This document shows, piece after piece, positions 44,200 to 52,691 of a DNA stretch of 64,000 bases. The notes under the pieces are model-generated. The model did not search any database and was not told the DNA's origin. It saw nothing but the letters and a program-made list of their open reading frames with translations. Source of the DNA: UBA7803 sp036381275 (lineage in GTDB: Bacteria > Pseudomonadota > Gammaproteobacteria > Pseudomonadales > Azotimanducaceae); contig DASVDC010000127.1 of NCBI GenBank assembly GCA_036381275.1, positions 1 through 64,000 of the forward strand. The letters run 5' to 3'. Every line of letters starts with the position of its first letter. Position 1 is the stretch's first letter. The position numbers were made by a program, and so were the translations under genes.

Positions 44200-46357
44200 G
44201 CTGACCGTACGGCGGCTGTTCAGCGACCCGCCGCTGTTCCCGGGGCTGCCGCAGAGCCCGCAGCTCACGCCCGACGGCCGCTACGTCGCGTACCTGCGCG
44301 GCGCCGACGACGACCGGGAACGGCTCGACCTGTGGCGGGTCGATCTCACCACCGGCCGTCACGAGGCGTGGGTCGACGGCCGGCGTCTCGCCGACGCCGG
44401 CAGCGGCCCGGCCACCGAAGCCGAGAAGGCCGAGCGCGAGCGCCGCCGCCAGTTCGCGAGCGGCATCACGGCGTTCCGCTTCAGCCCAGACGGGACACGC
44501 CTGCTGATGCCGGTGAACGGGACTGCGTTCCTGCTCGATCTGCCGAGCGCCGAGCCGGCGACGGCCGGCGAGCTGCGGGCCGTCACGCCGCCGGGCACCC
44601 GGCAGACCGACATCCGCTTCTCACCGGACGGTGCGGCGCTCAGCTACGTACGAGACGGCAATCTGTACCACCTCTCGCTCGCCACCGGCCGGGAGACACC
44701 ACTGACCGCGGACGGCGGCGGCATCGTCACGAACGGCATCGCCGACTTCATCGCGCAGGAGGAGATGCACCGCTTCGACGGCTACTGGTGGTCGCCGGAC
44801 GGGCGCTGGCTAGCGTTCACCCGCGTCGACGAGAGCCCGGTGGCCGAGTCGCTGCGCTTCGAGATCGAGGCCGAGACGGTCACCGCGGTGCCGCAGCGCT
44901 ACCCGTACGCCGGCGCGGCGAACGCCGACGTGCGGCTGCTGGTGCTCGAGCTCGCCTCGGGCACGATGCGCGAGATTCCCTATCGGCAGGAGCAGGACGA
45001 CTACCTCGCGCGGGTCGCCTGGCTCGGCGGACGGCTCGCGGTGCAGCGCCAGAGCCGTGACCAGAAGTGCCTCGAGCTGTGGCTGTTCGACCCGGTCAGC
45101 GGCGACGGCGAGTGCTGCGTCCGCGAAACCGCGCAGACCTGGGTGAATCTGCACGACAACCTGCTCGCCGTGGGGGAAGCGGACGACGCGCCGCGCTTTC
45201 TCTGGACCTCCGAGCGCGACGGCCACAGTCACCTGTACCTGTTCGAGCATGGGGAGCTCCGGCCGCTCACCGGGGGCGAGGGCCGGATCAATCGCGTGCA
45301 TCGGGCCGACTCCGTGCGCGCGCTCGTCAGCGGCTGGTTCGAGACGCCGACCGAGCAGCATCTCTACGAAGTGCGTCTCGACGGCGCGAGCACCCCGCGG
45401 CGCCTGACCGTCGAGCCGGGCTGGCACGAGGTCACCGTCAGCGACGACGGCCGCCGCGCGCTCGACCGCGTGACGAGCCTGCACACACCGGGGCGTCTCG
45501 AGCTGCTCGCGCTCGACGAGGGCACCGCGGCGCCGCGACGGGTGCTGGTGGAACATCCGATCGACGACTCGCACCCCTACCACCCCTACCTGCCCGGGCA
45601 CGTGACGCCCGAGCTCGGCACGCTGCGGGCCGAGGACGGGCAGACGCTGCACTACCGGCTCACCCGGCCGCCCGCGCCGGCACCGGCCGGCGGGCATCCG
45701 GCGATCGTCTACGTCTACGGCGGTCCCGGTGTTCAGCGGGTCCGCAACGAATGGCCCCCGCTGCTGCTGCAGCTCCTGGCCGGCCAGGGCTACGCCGTGC
45801 TCGAGCTCGACAACCGCGGCACCGGCAACCGCGATCGCGCGTTCGAGGCGCCGATCCATCGCCGGCTCGGCCAAGTGGAAGTGCGGGATCAGGTGACCGG
45901 CGCCCGATTCCTCGCGGACCTGCCGTGGGTGGACGGGGCGCGGATCGGCGTGTTCGGCCACAGCTACGGCGGCTACATGACGCTGATGTGCCTGCTGCAG
46001 CGGCCCGACGTGTTCCGCGCCGGCGTGGCGGTCGCGCCGGTGACCGACTGGCGGCTGTACGATACCCACTACACCGAACGCTACCTGGAGACGCCGGTGG
46101 CGAACCCGGCCGGCTATCGGGACAGCGACGTGCTGAGCCACCTCGACGGGCCGGCGCGCCCGCTGCTGCTGATCCACGGCATGGCCGACGACAACGTGCT
46201 GTTCACCCACACGACCAAGCTGATCCGTGCACTACAGGCACGGGGGCGTAAGTTCGAGATGATGGCCTACCCCGGGTCGAAGCACGCGCTGCAGGAACGC
46301 GACGTCTCGATCCACCGCTTCGAGCTGCTGCTGGACTTCTTCGGGAGACACCTGTGA
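44192..46357 (+). CDS. Dipeptidyl peptidase IV-type S9 peptidase
   Basis: Serine peptidase of 721 aa expected to remove Xaa-Pro dipeptides from peptide N-termini. The N-terminal beta-propeller carries the substrate-anchoring Glu pair in FIAQEEMHRFDGYWWSPDG, diagnostic for DPP-IV. The C-terminal alpha/beta hydrolase has Ser in GVFGHSYGGYMTLMCLLQ, Asp in LLIHGMADDNVLFTH and His in YPGSKHALQERD. No signal peptide is seen, so it is probably cytoplasmic, feeding dipeptides to PepQ encoded immediately upstream. The 8-bp overlap with pepQ and 4-bp overlap with the following acetyltransferase gene show translational coupling. Confidence 0.92.
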   Translation: MVELTVRRLFSDPPLFPGLPQSPQLTPDGRYVAYLRGADDDRERLDLWRVDLTTGRHEAWVDGRRLADAGSGPATEAEKAERERRRQFASGITAFRFSPDGTRLLMPVNGTAFLLDLPSAEPATAGELRAVTPPGTRQTDIRFSPDGAALSYVRDGNLYHLSLATGRETPLTADGGGIVTNGIADFIAQEEMHRFDGYWWSPDGRWLAFTRVDESPVAESLRFEIEAETVTAVPQRYPYAGAANADVRLLVLELASGTMREIPYRQEQDDYLARVAWLGGRLAVQRQSRDQKCLELWLFDPVSGDGECCVRETAQTWVNLHDNLLAVGEADDAPRFLWTSERDGHSHLYLFEHGELRPLTGGEGRINRVHRADSVRALVSGWFETPTEQHLYEVRLDGASTPRRLTVEPGWHEVTVSDDGRRALDRVTSLHTPGRLELLALDEGTAAPRRVLVEHPIDDSHPYHPYLPGHVTPELGTLRAEDGQTLHYRLTRPPAPAPAGGHPAIVYVYGGPGVQRVRNEWPPLLLQLLAGQGYAVLELDNRGTGNRDRAFEAPIHRRLGQVEVRDQVTGARFLADLPWVDGARIGVFGHSYGGYMTLMCLLQRPDVFRAGVAVAPVTDWRLYDTHYTERYLETPVANPAGYRDSDVLSHLDGPARPLLLIHGMADDNVLFTHTTKLIRALQARGRKFEMMAYPGSKHALQERDVSIHRFELLLDFFGRHL

Positions 46358-46812
46358 ACGATCTCGTGATCCGCTCCGTCACCACCGCCGACGTGGCATA
46401 CCTGGTCGAGTTCAACCGCGCGATGGCGGCGGAGAGTGAAGACAAGGGCCTCGACACGCAGGTGCTGGAGCGCGGCGTTCGATATCTGATCGACCACCCG
46501 GACGAGGGGTTCTACCTGATCGCCGAGCGCGCCGGCGCCGCGGTCGGTACGCTGATGGTGACCTACGAGTGGAGCGACTGGCGCAACGGGCGGTTCTGGT
46601 GGATCCAGAGCGTCTACGTGGTGCCGTCCGAGCGCCGGCGCGGCGTGTACCGCGCGCTGCACGCGCACGTACGCGAACGGGCACGGCGCGACCGAGAGGC
46701 CTGCGGCCTGCGGCTGTACGTCGAGCGCGAGAACGTCGGCGCGATGGCCACCTATCGGGCGATGGGTATGACCGAGACCCGCTACCGCCTCTACGAGGAA
46801 GAATTCCGCTGA
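46354..46812 (+). CDS. GNAT family N-acetyltransferase
   Basis: N-acetyltransferase of 152 aa starting from GTG at 46354, which overlaps the peptidase stop codon as GTGA. Family features are YLVEFNRAMAAESEDKGLD, WIQSVYVVPSERRRGVYRAL as acetyl-CoA loop and LRLYVERENVGAMATYRAMG at the end. The acceptor is unknown; a peptide or amine linked to the adjacent peptidases is possible but is only inferred from position. Confidence 0.85.
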   Translation: MNDLVIRSVTTADVAYLVEFNRAMAAESEDKGLDTQVLERGVRYLIDHPDEGFYLIAERAGAAVGTLMVTYEWSDWRNGRFWWIQSVYVVPSERRRGVYRALHAHVRERARRDREACGLRLYVERENVGAMATYRAMGMTETRYRLYEEEFR

Positions 46813-46821
46813 TCCGGCTCA

Positions 46822-46897
46822 TGTGGGAGCGGCCTCCGGCCGCTAATCCGCACGGCTGTGGAAGCCCCGGATTCGCGGCCGGAGGCCGCTCCCACAG
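46822..46897. repeat. REP-like pair between convergent genes
   Basis: Forward arm with one change (GCCGCTAAT for GCCGCGAAT) and a perfect reverse arm, separated by about 25 bp. It starts 10 bp after the acetyltransferase stop codon and ends 6 bp from the convergent tatD-like stop codon. Confidence 0.8.
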
Positions 46898-46902
46898 GGG
46901 GC

Positions 46903-47646
46903 TCACACGCTGAACAGGCGGCGGAAGTTCGCGGTCGTCGTCTCCGCCAGCGCATCCGGCGTCACCCCGCGCAGCTCGGCGAGAAACGCCGCTGTATCCG
47001 CCACGTAGGCCGGCTCGTTGGGCTTGCCGCGGTGCGGAACCGGCGCGAGCCAGGGACTGTCGGTCTCCACCAGCAGCCGGTCGGCGGGAACCCGCCGCGC
47101 CACCTCGCGCACGTTGCCGGCGTTCCTGAACGTGACGATGCCCGATATCGACACGTAGTAGCCGAGCTCGAGCGCCGCGGCGGCCATCTCCCAGGACTCG
47201 GTGAAGCAGTGCAGCACGCCGGTCACGTCGCGGTGCGCGCGCAGCAGATCCAGCGTGTCGGCTTCCGCGGCGCGGGTGTGGATCACCACCGGCAGTCGCC
47301 GCTCGCCGGCCGCCCCGAGCTGCCAGGCGAAACGCTCGCGCTGGCGACGGCGTGCCGCGTCATCGGTTTCGTGAAAGTAGTCGAGCCCCATCTCGCCCAT
47401 CGCGACCACCCGCGGATGTCCCAGCCGCTCGAGGATCCAGCCCGGATCGGCGGCGGCCGCCTCCGGGTGCTGGCCCACCGTCGCCCAGACGTCGTCGTGC
47501 CGCTCCGCCAGCGCGAGCACGTCGCCGATCCCCGACTCGTCGACGCCGATGCAGAGAAATGCCGTGACGCCGCGCCGGCGCGCGTCGGCGAGCCGTCGCT
47601 CGGGGTCCTCGAGATAATTCAGATGGCAGTGGGAATCGACGAGCAA
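46903..47646 (-). CDS. TatD/YcfH family metal-dependent hydrolase
   Basis: TIM-barrel metallohydrolase of 247 aa, with DNase activity known for TatD relatives. Metal ligands are seen in MLVDSHCHLNYL, AMGEMGLDYFHE, LPVVIHTRAAEAD, VLHCFTESWEMA and LLVETDSPWLAPVPHRGKPN. It is the last gene of the mltG-tmk-holB-pilZ-tatD series, the same order as in many gammaproteobacteria, which favours the YcfH-type member found there. Confidence 0.9.
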   Translation of the reverse strand: MLVDSHCHLNYLEDPERRLADARRRGVTAFLCIGVDESGIGDVLALAERHDDVWATVGQHPEAAAADPGWILERLGHPRVVAMGEMGLDYFHETDDAARRRQRERFAWQLGAAGERRLPVVIHTRAAEADTLDLLRAHRDVTGVLHCFTESWEMAAAALELGYYVSISGIVTFRNAGNVREVARRVPADRLLVETDSPWLAPVPHRGKPNEPAYVADTAAFLAELRGVTPDALAETTTANFRRLFSV

Positions 47647-47665
47647 GAGACGCGGACGGACCGGC

Positions 47666-48022
47666 TCACATCGTGTGGGTGTGCCGGTCGGACTGCAGCG
47701 CGCCCGCCAGATAGGTCTCGATCTTGGTCCGCGCGACGTCGTCCTGATCGTTGAACTGCACGCCGATGCCCGCGGCGCGCGCGCTCTGGGCGCCCTTCGG
47801 CGTCACCCAGACCACCCTGCCGGCCACCGGGATCTTCTCCGCCTCGTCCATCAGGTTCAGCAGCATGAAGACCTCGTCGCCGAGCTCGTACTCCTTCTTG
47901 GTGGGGATGAACAGCCCGCCGTTGCGGATGAACGGCATATAGGCCGCGTACAGCACGGCCTTGTCCTTGATCGCAAGCGAGAGGATGCCGTTGCGGGCGG
48001 CGCGTTTCGGATTGGCACTCAT
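47666..48022 (-). CDS. pilZ: Type IV pilus assembly protein PilZ
   Basis: PilZ-domain protein of 118 aa, the length of P. aeruginosa PilZ, needed for type IV pilus assembly. The sequence begins MSANPKRAARNGILSLAIKD, with KAVLYAAYMPFIRNGGLFIP and the barrel strands YELGDEVFMLLNLMDE and VAGRVVWVTPKG. Like other PilZ proteins of this position, it lacks the RxxxR c-di-GMP motif, so it is expected not to bind the nucleotide. The start at 48022 matches the family N-terminus. A perfect CRP-type site lies about 100 bp upstream. Confidence 0.9.
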   Translation of the reverse strand: MSANPKRAARNGILSLAIKDKAVLYAAYMPFIRNGGLFIPTKKEYELGDEVFMLLNLMDEAEKIPVAGRVVWVTPKGAQSARAAGIGVQFNDQDDVARTKIETYLAGALQSDRHTHTM

Positions 48023-48120
48023 CGGGAACGGCTCATCGGGCGCGAAGGTCCTGTTCGACGCGAAGACACGTGTGCGGCGTGAATGTTCCCGTCCACCCGT
48101 CGCAGTGTCAATCCACGGTT

Positions 48121-48136
48121 TGTGACACGGGTCACA
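48121..48136. promoter_or_regulatory. CRP/Vfr-like site upstream of pilZ
   Basis: TGTGACACGGGTCACA is a perfect TGTGA-N6-TCACA match. It overlaps the last codon of holB and lies about 100 bp upstream of the pilZ start. Vfr/CRP control of pilus genes is known in pseudomonads. Occupancy here is inferred. Confidence 0.5.
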
Positions 48137-49025
48137 GACTGACATCCCCGGCCGGCAGCGTCCGCCAGCGCGCGAGCAGGCGCTCCGCCATCAGCCGTTC
48201 GTTGGTGCTGTTCGACGTCGCGAGCTGCCGGCGCACCCACGACAGCTCGTCGGCGAACGCCATCAGCGCGCGGCGGGAAACCGCGCCCAGCCTCGCCGGC
48301 CGCCACTGCCCTCCGGCCAGCGCGAGCAGGTAGCGGTACCAGCGGCCGAGCGCGTCCGCGAGATCCGCGGCGAGCAGGGTCTCGACGGCGGTGCGGCTCG
48401 CGCCTTCCTCGAGCCATTGCTCGAGCAGCGCATCGAGCGGCTCCTCGCCGCGCTCGAGCGCGGTCTGCACCGCGATCGGCGCGCCGCCGTGCTCGAACCA
48501 CGCCCGGTCGAGGTCGACGCCGGGAAACTGCGCCGCGAGCCACGCCCGCGCGGCGTCGGCGTCCGGCCGGATCACGAACGTCTGGCAGCGGCTGCGGATG
48601 GTGGGTAGCAGCCCCCCGGGATGCGCGCTCGCGAGCACGAGGTGCGTTCCCGGCGGCGGTTCCTCGAGGGTCTTCAGCAATGCGTTCGCCGAGCTCTGGT
48701 TCAGAAAGTGCGCCTTCGCGAGCACGGCCACCTTGCGGGCGCCGGCCTGGGGCGTGCCCTGCGCGAAGCTCACGAGCTCGCGGACCTCGTCGACCTTGAT
48801 CATCGACGACTCCGGCTCGAGCCAGCGCAGATCCGGATGGGCCACGGTCGAAGCGTCGGCGGCGCCGTCGAGGCCGAGGATCGCGAGCGCGAGCCAGTTG
48901 GCGAGGTGCCGCTCGCCCCAGCCCTCCGGACCGGCCAGCAGCACCGCATGCGGCAGCCGATTCGCGCGCAGGCACGTCTCCAGGCTCTCCACCAGCGGCC
49001 GGTGCCAGGGCAGTGCGCTCGTCAC
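48132..49025 (-). CDS. holB: DNA polymerase III delta' subunit
   Basis: Clamp-loader subunit of 297 aa. The N-terminal AAA+ fold is visible in LPHAVLLAGPEGWGERHLAN, a degenerate P-loop as expected of delta', with SMIKVDEVRELVSFAQGTPQ and VAVLAKAHFLNQSSANALLK followed by TLEEPP. SRCQTF is the sensor-like Ser-Arg-Cys. The zinc-binding Cys cluster of many delta' proteins is not visible. The start is GTG at 49025, which overlaps the tmk stop codon (GTGA) and fixes the N-terminus. Confidence 0.9.
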   Translation of the reverse strand: MTSALPWHRPLVESLETCLRANRLPHAVLLAGPEGWGERHLANWLALAILGLDGAADASTVAHPDLRWLEPESSMIKVDEVRELVSFAQGTPQAGARKVAVLAKAHFLNQSSANALLKTLEEPPPGTHLVLASAHPGGLLPTIRSRCQTFVIRPDADAARAWLAAQFPGVDLDRAWFEHGGAPIAVQTALERGEEPLDALLEQWLEEGASRTAVETLLAADLADALGRWYRYLLALAGGQWRPARLGAVSRRALMAFADELSWVRRQLATSNSTNERLMAERLLARWRTLPAGDVSL

Positions 49026-49654
49026 GGCGACCCTCCGCCGAGCCCGTCCAGCACCGCGGCGAGATCCCGCTGCACGTCGGCGAGGGGCCGGTCGGCGTCG
49101 ATCACCCGGAAGCGCTGTGGATCGCGCCTGGCGCGATCGAGATAGACGGCCCGGACCCGCTCGAAGAACGCCTGCTGCTCGTGCTCGATGCGGTCCTTGT
49201 CGCGTCCTTCCAGCCGCCGCGCCGCGGCCTGCGGCCGCATGTCCAGATACACCGTCAGGTCCGGCTGCAGACCCTGCTGCACCAGCGCCTCCAGCGACGC
49301 GATCACTTTCGGGTCGAGGCCGCGCCCGCCGCCCTGGTACGCGTACGTCGCGTCCGTGAAGCGGTCGCAGACGACCCACGCGCCGCGCCCGAGCGCCGGC
49401 CGCACCACCCGCTGGAGGTGCTGGGTCCGGGCGGCGAACACCAGCAGCAGCTCGGTGAGCGGGTCCATCGGCTCGTCGCGTACCTCGAGCAGCAAAGCGC
49501 GGATCGCTTCCGCGAGCGGCGTGCCGCCCGGCTCGCGCGTGGTCACCACCTCGTGGCCGGCCGCCCGCAGCCGCTCGGCGACGAACGCGAGGTTCGTGGA
49601 CTTGCCCACGCCCTCGCCGCCTTCCAGCGTGACGAACCGTCCGCGCTCAGCCAT
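49022..49654 (-). CDS. tmk: Thymidylate kinase
   Basis: Phosphorylates dTMP to dTDP in the dTTP pathway, 210 aa. The P-loop is FVTLEGGEGVGKSTN, the DRY-like motif is VVCDRFTDATYAYQGGGRGL, and the dTMP-binding Arg-Glu-Pro is in TTREPGGTPLAEAIRALLL. The lid RRLEGRDKDRIEHE follows. It overlaps mltG by 8 bp upstream and holB by 4 bp downstream, giving a tightly coupled trio. Confidence 0.94.
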   Translation of the reverse strand: MAERGRFVTLEGGEGVGKSTNLAFVAERLRAAGHEVVTTREPGGTPLAEAIRALLLEVRDEPMDPLTELLLVFAARTQHLQRVVRPALGRGAWVVCDRFTDATYAYQGGGRGLDPKVIASLEALVQQGLQPDLTVYLDMRPQAAARRLEGRDKDRIEHEQQAFFERVRAVYLDRARRDPQRFRVIDADRPLADVQRDLAAVLDGLGGGSP

Positions 49655-50663
49655 CGGGACCGCCGAGACCGAGCTGATAGCGCCGCACCGCCGCTTCGTG
49701 CTCCTCGAAGCTCACCGAGAAGTGGCTCGAGCCGTCACCGCGGCTGACGAAGTACAGGTACTCGCCGTCCGCCGGGTGCACGGCCGCCCGGATCGAGTCG
49801 CGGCCGGGCAGCGCGATCGGCGTCGGCGGCAGCCCGCGGTTCAGGTAGGTGTTGTACGCGTTCGCGCGGCGCAGGTCGCCGCGGCGCAGGTTGCCGTCGA
49901 ATTGCTCACCGAGGCCGTAGATCACGCTCGGATCCGTCTGCAGGCGCATGCCGCGCAGCAGGCGCAGCGCGAACACCTGACTGATCATCGCCCGCTCGTC
50001 TTCGCGGCCGGTCTCCTTCTCGATCAGCGACGCCGCGATCAGCACCTCGTAGGGGGATTCGTAGGGCAATCCGCTGTCCCGCTCCTTCCACGCCTCGGCC
50101 AGGACCGCGTCCATCCGCGCGTACGCGCGGCGCAGGATGTCCGCATCGCTGTCGCCGCGCACGAACTGATACGTGTCGGGGTAGAACAGTCCCTCGGCGT
50201 GCCCGCCCGCCAGCCCGAGCTCGTCGAGCAGCGTGTGCACCGTCGCGTGCCCGAGCGTGTGCTCGAGGGCCGGGTGTGCGGCGATCATCTCCAGCGCCTG
50301 CATGATCGTCCACCCTTCGACGATCTTGACCCGGTAGGTGATCACGTCGCCCGCGACCAGCCGCGCAACCAGGCTGGCCGGGGTATCGCTACCGGTGATC
50401 TCGTACTCCCCCGCCTGCACCCGGCGCGCATCTCCGGTCAGCCGCGCGAACCAGGTGAGCAACCGCGGATGCTCCACCAGCCCGCGCTCGTGCAGCCGCT
50501 CCGCGAAACGCCGGAACGGCTCCCCCGGCTCCAGCACCACCACCGCCCGATCCGTCACCGGCAGCGGCGCCCCGCGCCAGTGCGCCGCCCACACCGCTGC
50601 CGCGCCGATCGCCACCACGGCGACCAGCCCCAGCCCGAGCAGCGCTTTCCTCCAGACCCTCAC
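49647..50663 (-). CDS. mltG: Endolytic murein transglycosylase MltG
   Basis: Inner-membrane-anchored lytic transglycosylase of 338 aa that cuts nascent glycan strands. An N-terminal helix (ALLGLGLVAVVAIGAAAVWA) anchors it; a LysM-like part (RRVQAGEYEITGSDTPASLV) leads to the YceG catalytic domain, with the Glu in VLIAASLIEKETGREDERAM and LQTDPSVIYGLG plus AYNTYLNRGLPPTPIALPG. The usual upstream pabC is absent; a long hairpin repeat and a REP arm lie there instead. Confidence 0.93.
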   Translation of the reverse strand: MRVWRKALLGLGLVAVVAIGAAAVWAAHWRGAPLPVTDRAVVVLEPGEPFRRFAERLHERGLVEHPRLLTWFARLTGDARRVQAGEYEITGSDTPASLVARLVAGDVITYRVKIVEGWTIMQALEMIAAHPALEHTLGHATVHTLLDELGLAGGHAEGLFYPDTYQFVRGDSDADILRRAYARMDAVLAEAWKERDSGLPYESPYEVLIAASLIEKETGREDERAMISQVFALRLLRGMRLQTDPSVIYGLGEQFDGNLRRGDLRRANAYNTYLNRGLPPTPIALPGRDSIRAAVHPADGEYLYFVSRGDGSSHFSVSFEEHEAAVRRYQLGLGGPDG

Positions 50664-50714
50664 AACGACCGGCCAGCCATTCCTTCGCCTGCCATCCCAC
50701 TCAGTTTAACCCCA

Positions 50715-50742
50715 GATTCGCGGCCGGAGGCCGCTCCCACAA
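50715..50742. repeat. Single REP-like arm upstream of mltG
   Basis: A complete reverse arm (ATTCGCGGCCGGAGGCCGCT plus CCCACAA) without a forward partner, about 50 bp upstream of mltG. Confidence 0.72.
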
Positions 50743-50842
50743 GGGCCCCGCAAACCACCACCAAGGCTTTCGGGAGGACGAGCGGGAGGCGGTGTGCAAG
50801 GACATCGCACCACTACGGTGGTAGAGACGCAGGCCGTGGAAT

Positions 50843-51004
50843 GTGTGTCGCCCGGTGGCGAGAATGCCCTCGGCGGCGCATCTGAGCGAGGCCGAGGAGG
50901 CCGGATTGACCCGCGCTTTTTGCGGGGCAACTCCGGCCGACGAGGGAACCGCGGAGCGGCCGAGCGTGCGCCGCCGAGGGCGTTCCCGCCACCGGGCGAC
51001 ACAC
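50843..51004. repeat. Long nested hairpin element between mltG and fabF
   Basis: Arms at 50843-50880 and 50967-51004 are inverted copies over 38 bp with two differences. The 86-nt interior folds further: GGCCGGA (50899-50905) with TCCGGCC (50932-50938), enclosing CCCGC (50910-50914) and GCGGG (50922-50926) around a T-rich loop. The outer arm begins GTGTGTCGCCCGGTGGCG. It differs in sequence from the REP family. No protein-coding capacity is convincing in either strand of 50664-51039. It may be a non-autonomous mobile repeat, a transcription-ending structure or a structured RNA. Confidence 0.8.
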
Positions 51005-51039
51005 GCTCGACGAGAACTGCTGCTCTAACGCCGAAACGG

Positions 51040-52275
51040 TCAGATTTTCTTGAACAGCAGAGTCCCGTTGGTCCCCCCGAACCCGAACGAGTTGGAGAGC
51101 GCCGCCCGAATCCGAGCATCCCGCGCCGTATGCGGTACGTAGTCCAGATCGCACCCCTCCCCCGGCTCGTCCAGGTTGATCGTCGGATGCAGCACCTGGT
51201 CCCGGATCGACAGGATCGTGAAGATCGCCTCCACCGAGCCCGCGGCACCGAGCAGGTGCCCGATCATCGACTTGCTCGAGTTCACCGCGACCTTGGTGTC
51301 GTTGCCGAAGATGCGCTTGATGCCCTTGGTCTCGGAGACGTCGCCGAGCGGCGTCGAGGTGGCGTGCGCGTTGATGTAGTCGATGTCGTCGGGGCCCATG
51401 CCGGCATCCTGGAGCGCGCGGCGCATCGACGACGCGGACCCCTCGCCGTCCTCCGTCGGACCGGTGAAGTGGTAGGCGTCGCCGCTCAGCCCGAAGCCTG
51501 CCACCTCGCAGTAGATCTTCGCGCCGCGCGCCTTCGCACGCTCGTACTCCTCGAGCACCAGCACGCCGGCGCCGTCGCCGAGCAGGAAGCCGTCGCGGTC
51601 CTTGTCCCACGGGCGGCTCGCGCGCTCCGGCTCGTCGTTGCGGGTGGAGAGCGCCTTCATCGACGCGAACGCGGCCACGGTGATCGGGGACGTCGCCTGC
51701 TCGGCGCCGCCCACCACCATCACGTCGGCGTCACCGTGCTGGATCATGCGCATGCCGATGCCGATGTTGTGCGTGCCCGTCGTGCAGGCGGTCACCACCG
51801 CGATGTTCGGCCCCTTGTAGCCGTAGCGGATCGAGAGATATCCCGAGATCATGTTGATCACGCTGGCCGGCACGAAGAAAGGCGACACCCTGTTGGGGCC
51901 CTTGTTGAGCAGCGTGCTGTGGGTTTCTTCGATGGTGTTGATGCCGCCGATGCCCGAGCCGATCGCGAGCCCGTAGCGGTCGGCGTCCGCCGGATGACCC
52001 GGCAGCCCGGCATCCTGGATGGCCTGAATGCCCGCTACCATTCCGTACTGGATGAAATTGTCCATGCGCCGCAGGTCTTTGCGATCGAGATACGGCTCGG
52101 GATCGAAATCGACCACGGGCGCGGAGATCCGGACGGAATAGCCACTCGCGTCGAAGCTCTGGATCGGGCGGGCGCCGCTCTTGCCGGCCAGCGCGTTCTT
52201 CCAGCTCGTCTCGACGTCGTTGCCGATGGGCGAAAGCATGCCCAAGCCGGTCACCACAACCCGTCGTTTACTCAT
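51040..52275 (-). CDS. fabF: 3-oxoacyl-ACP synthase II
   Basis: Condensing enzyme of fatty-acid elongation, 411 aa. The Cys-His-His triad is visible: Cys in AVVTACTTGTHNIGIGMRMI, His in DYINAHATSTPLGD and His in SKSMIGHLLGAAGSVEAIF. The C-terminal glycine loop is ALSNSFGFGGTNGTLLFKK. The start at 52275 (MSKRRVVVTGLGMLSPIGND) is the family start; longer versions are not conserved. It is separated from acpP by a hairpin that could attenuate transcription. Confidence 0.95.
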   Translation of the reverse strand: MSKRRVVVTGLGMLSPIGNDVETSWKNALAGKSGARPIQSFDASGYSVRISAPVVDFDPEPYLDRKDLRRMDNFIQYGMVAGIQAIQDAGLPGHPADADRYGLAIGSGIGGINTIEETHSTLLNKGPNRVSPFFVPASVINMISGYLSIRYGYKGPNIAVVTACTTGTHNIGIGMRMIQHGDADVMVVGGAEQATSPITVAAFASMKALSTRNDEPERASRPWDKDRDGFLLGDGAGVLVLEEYERAKARGAKIYCEVAGFGLSGDAYHFTGPTEDGEGSASSMRRALQDAGMGPDDIDYINAHATSTPLGDVSETKGIKRIFGNDTKVAVNSSKSMIGHLLGAAGSVEAIFTILSIRDQVLHPTINLDEPGEGCDLDYVPHTARDARIRAALSNSFGFGGTNGTLLFKKI

Positions 52276-52338
52276 CTCGTCGGCTCCACGTCGTGCCCAC
52301 TGCGCTAGTCCGCAGCAAAAGCCGCCCAAAAGCAAGAA

Positions 52339-52363
52339 GCCGCACCGGCGACGAGGGTGCGGC
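52339..52363 (-). terminator. Hairpin with T-rich tail between acpP and fabF
   Basis: Read on the minus strand, GCCGCACC pairs with GGTGCGGC around a 9-nt loop and is followed by TTCTTGCTTTTG. It lies 48 bp after the acpP stop codon and 63 bp before fabF. It may be a partial terminator lowering fabF relative to the highly expressed acpP. Confidence 0.6.
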
Positions 52364-52411
52364 CTCCAGCATGGTCAGCGGAATCTGTCCTTTGTTATCG
52401 ATGGGCCAGTG

Positions 52412-52645
52412 TTATTGGTGGGCCAGAATGTAATCGATGGCCTCTTTGACGGTGGTGATCTTCTCGGCTTCTTCGTCCGGGATCTCGGTCTCGAATTCCT
52501 CTTCGAGTGCCATCACCAGCTCGACGGTATCCAGAGAGTCAGCGCCCAGGTCCTCCACGAAGGACGCGTCGTCCTTCACTTCGTCTTCTTTGACACCGAG
52601 TTGCTCACATATGAGTTTCTTAACGCGTTCTTCTACGCTGCTCAT
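52412..52645 (-). CDS. acpP: Acyl carrier protein
   Basis: Acidic 77-aa carrier of growing acyl chains. The phosphopantetheine attachment Ser37 is in FVEDLGADSLDTVELVMALE, followed by the recognition helix EEFETEIPDEEAEKI. The start at 52645 (MSSVEERVKKLICEQLGVKE) matches the family; a longer in-frame version adds six residues only. A near-consensus promoter lies about 47 bp upstream, giving it independent expression within the fab cluster. Confidence 0.96.
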   Translation of the reverse strand: MSSVEERVKKLICEQLGVKEDEVKDDASFVEDLGADSLDTVELVMALEEEFETEIPDEEAEKITTVKEAIDYILAHQ

Positions 52646-52691
52646 GCCGCGATTATCTCCCAATCAGGTTCCCGGGTGCAGGGCGACGCGC

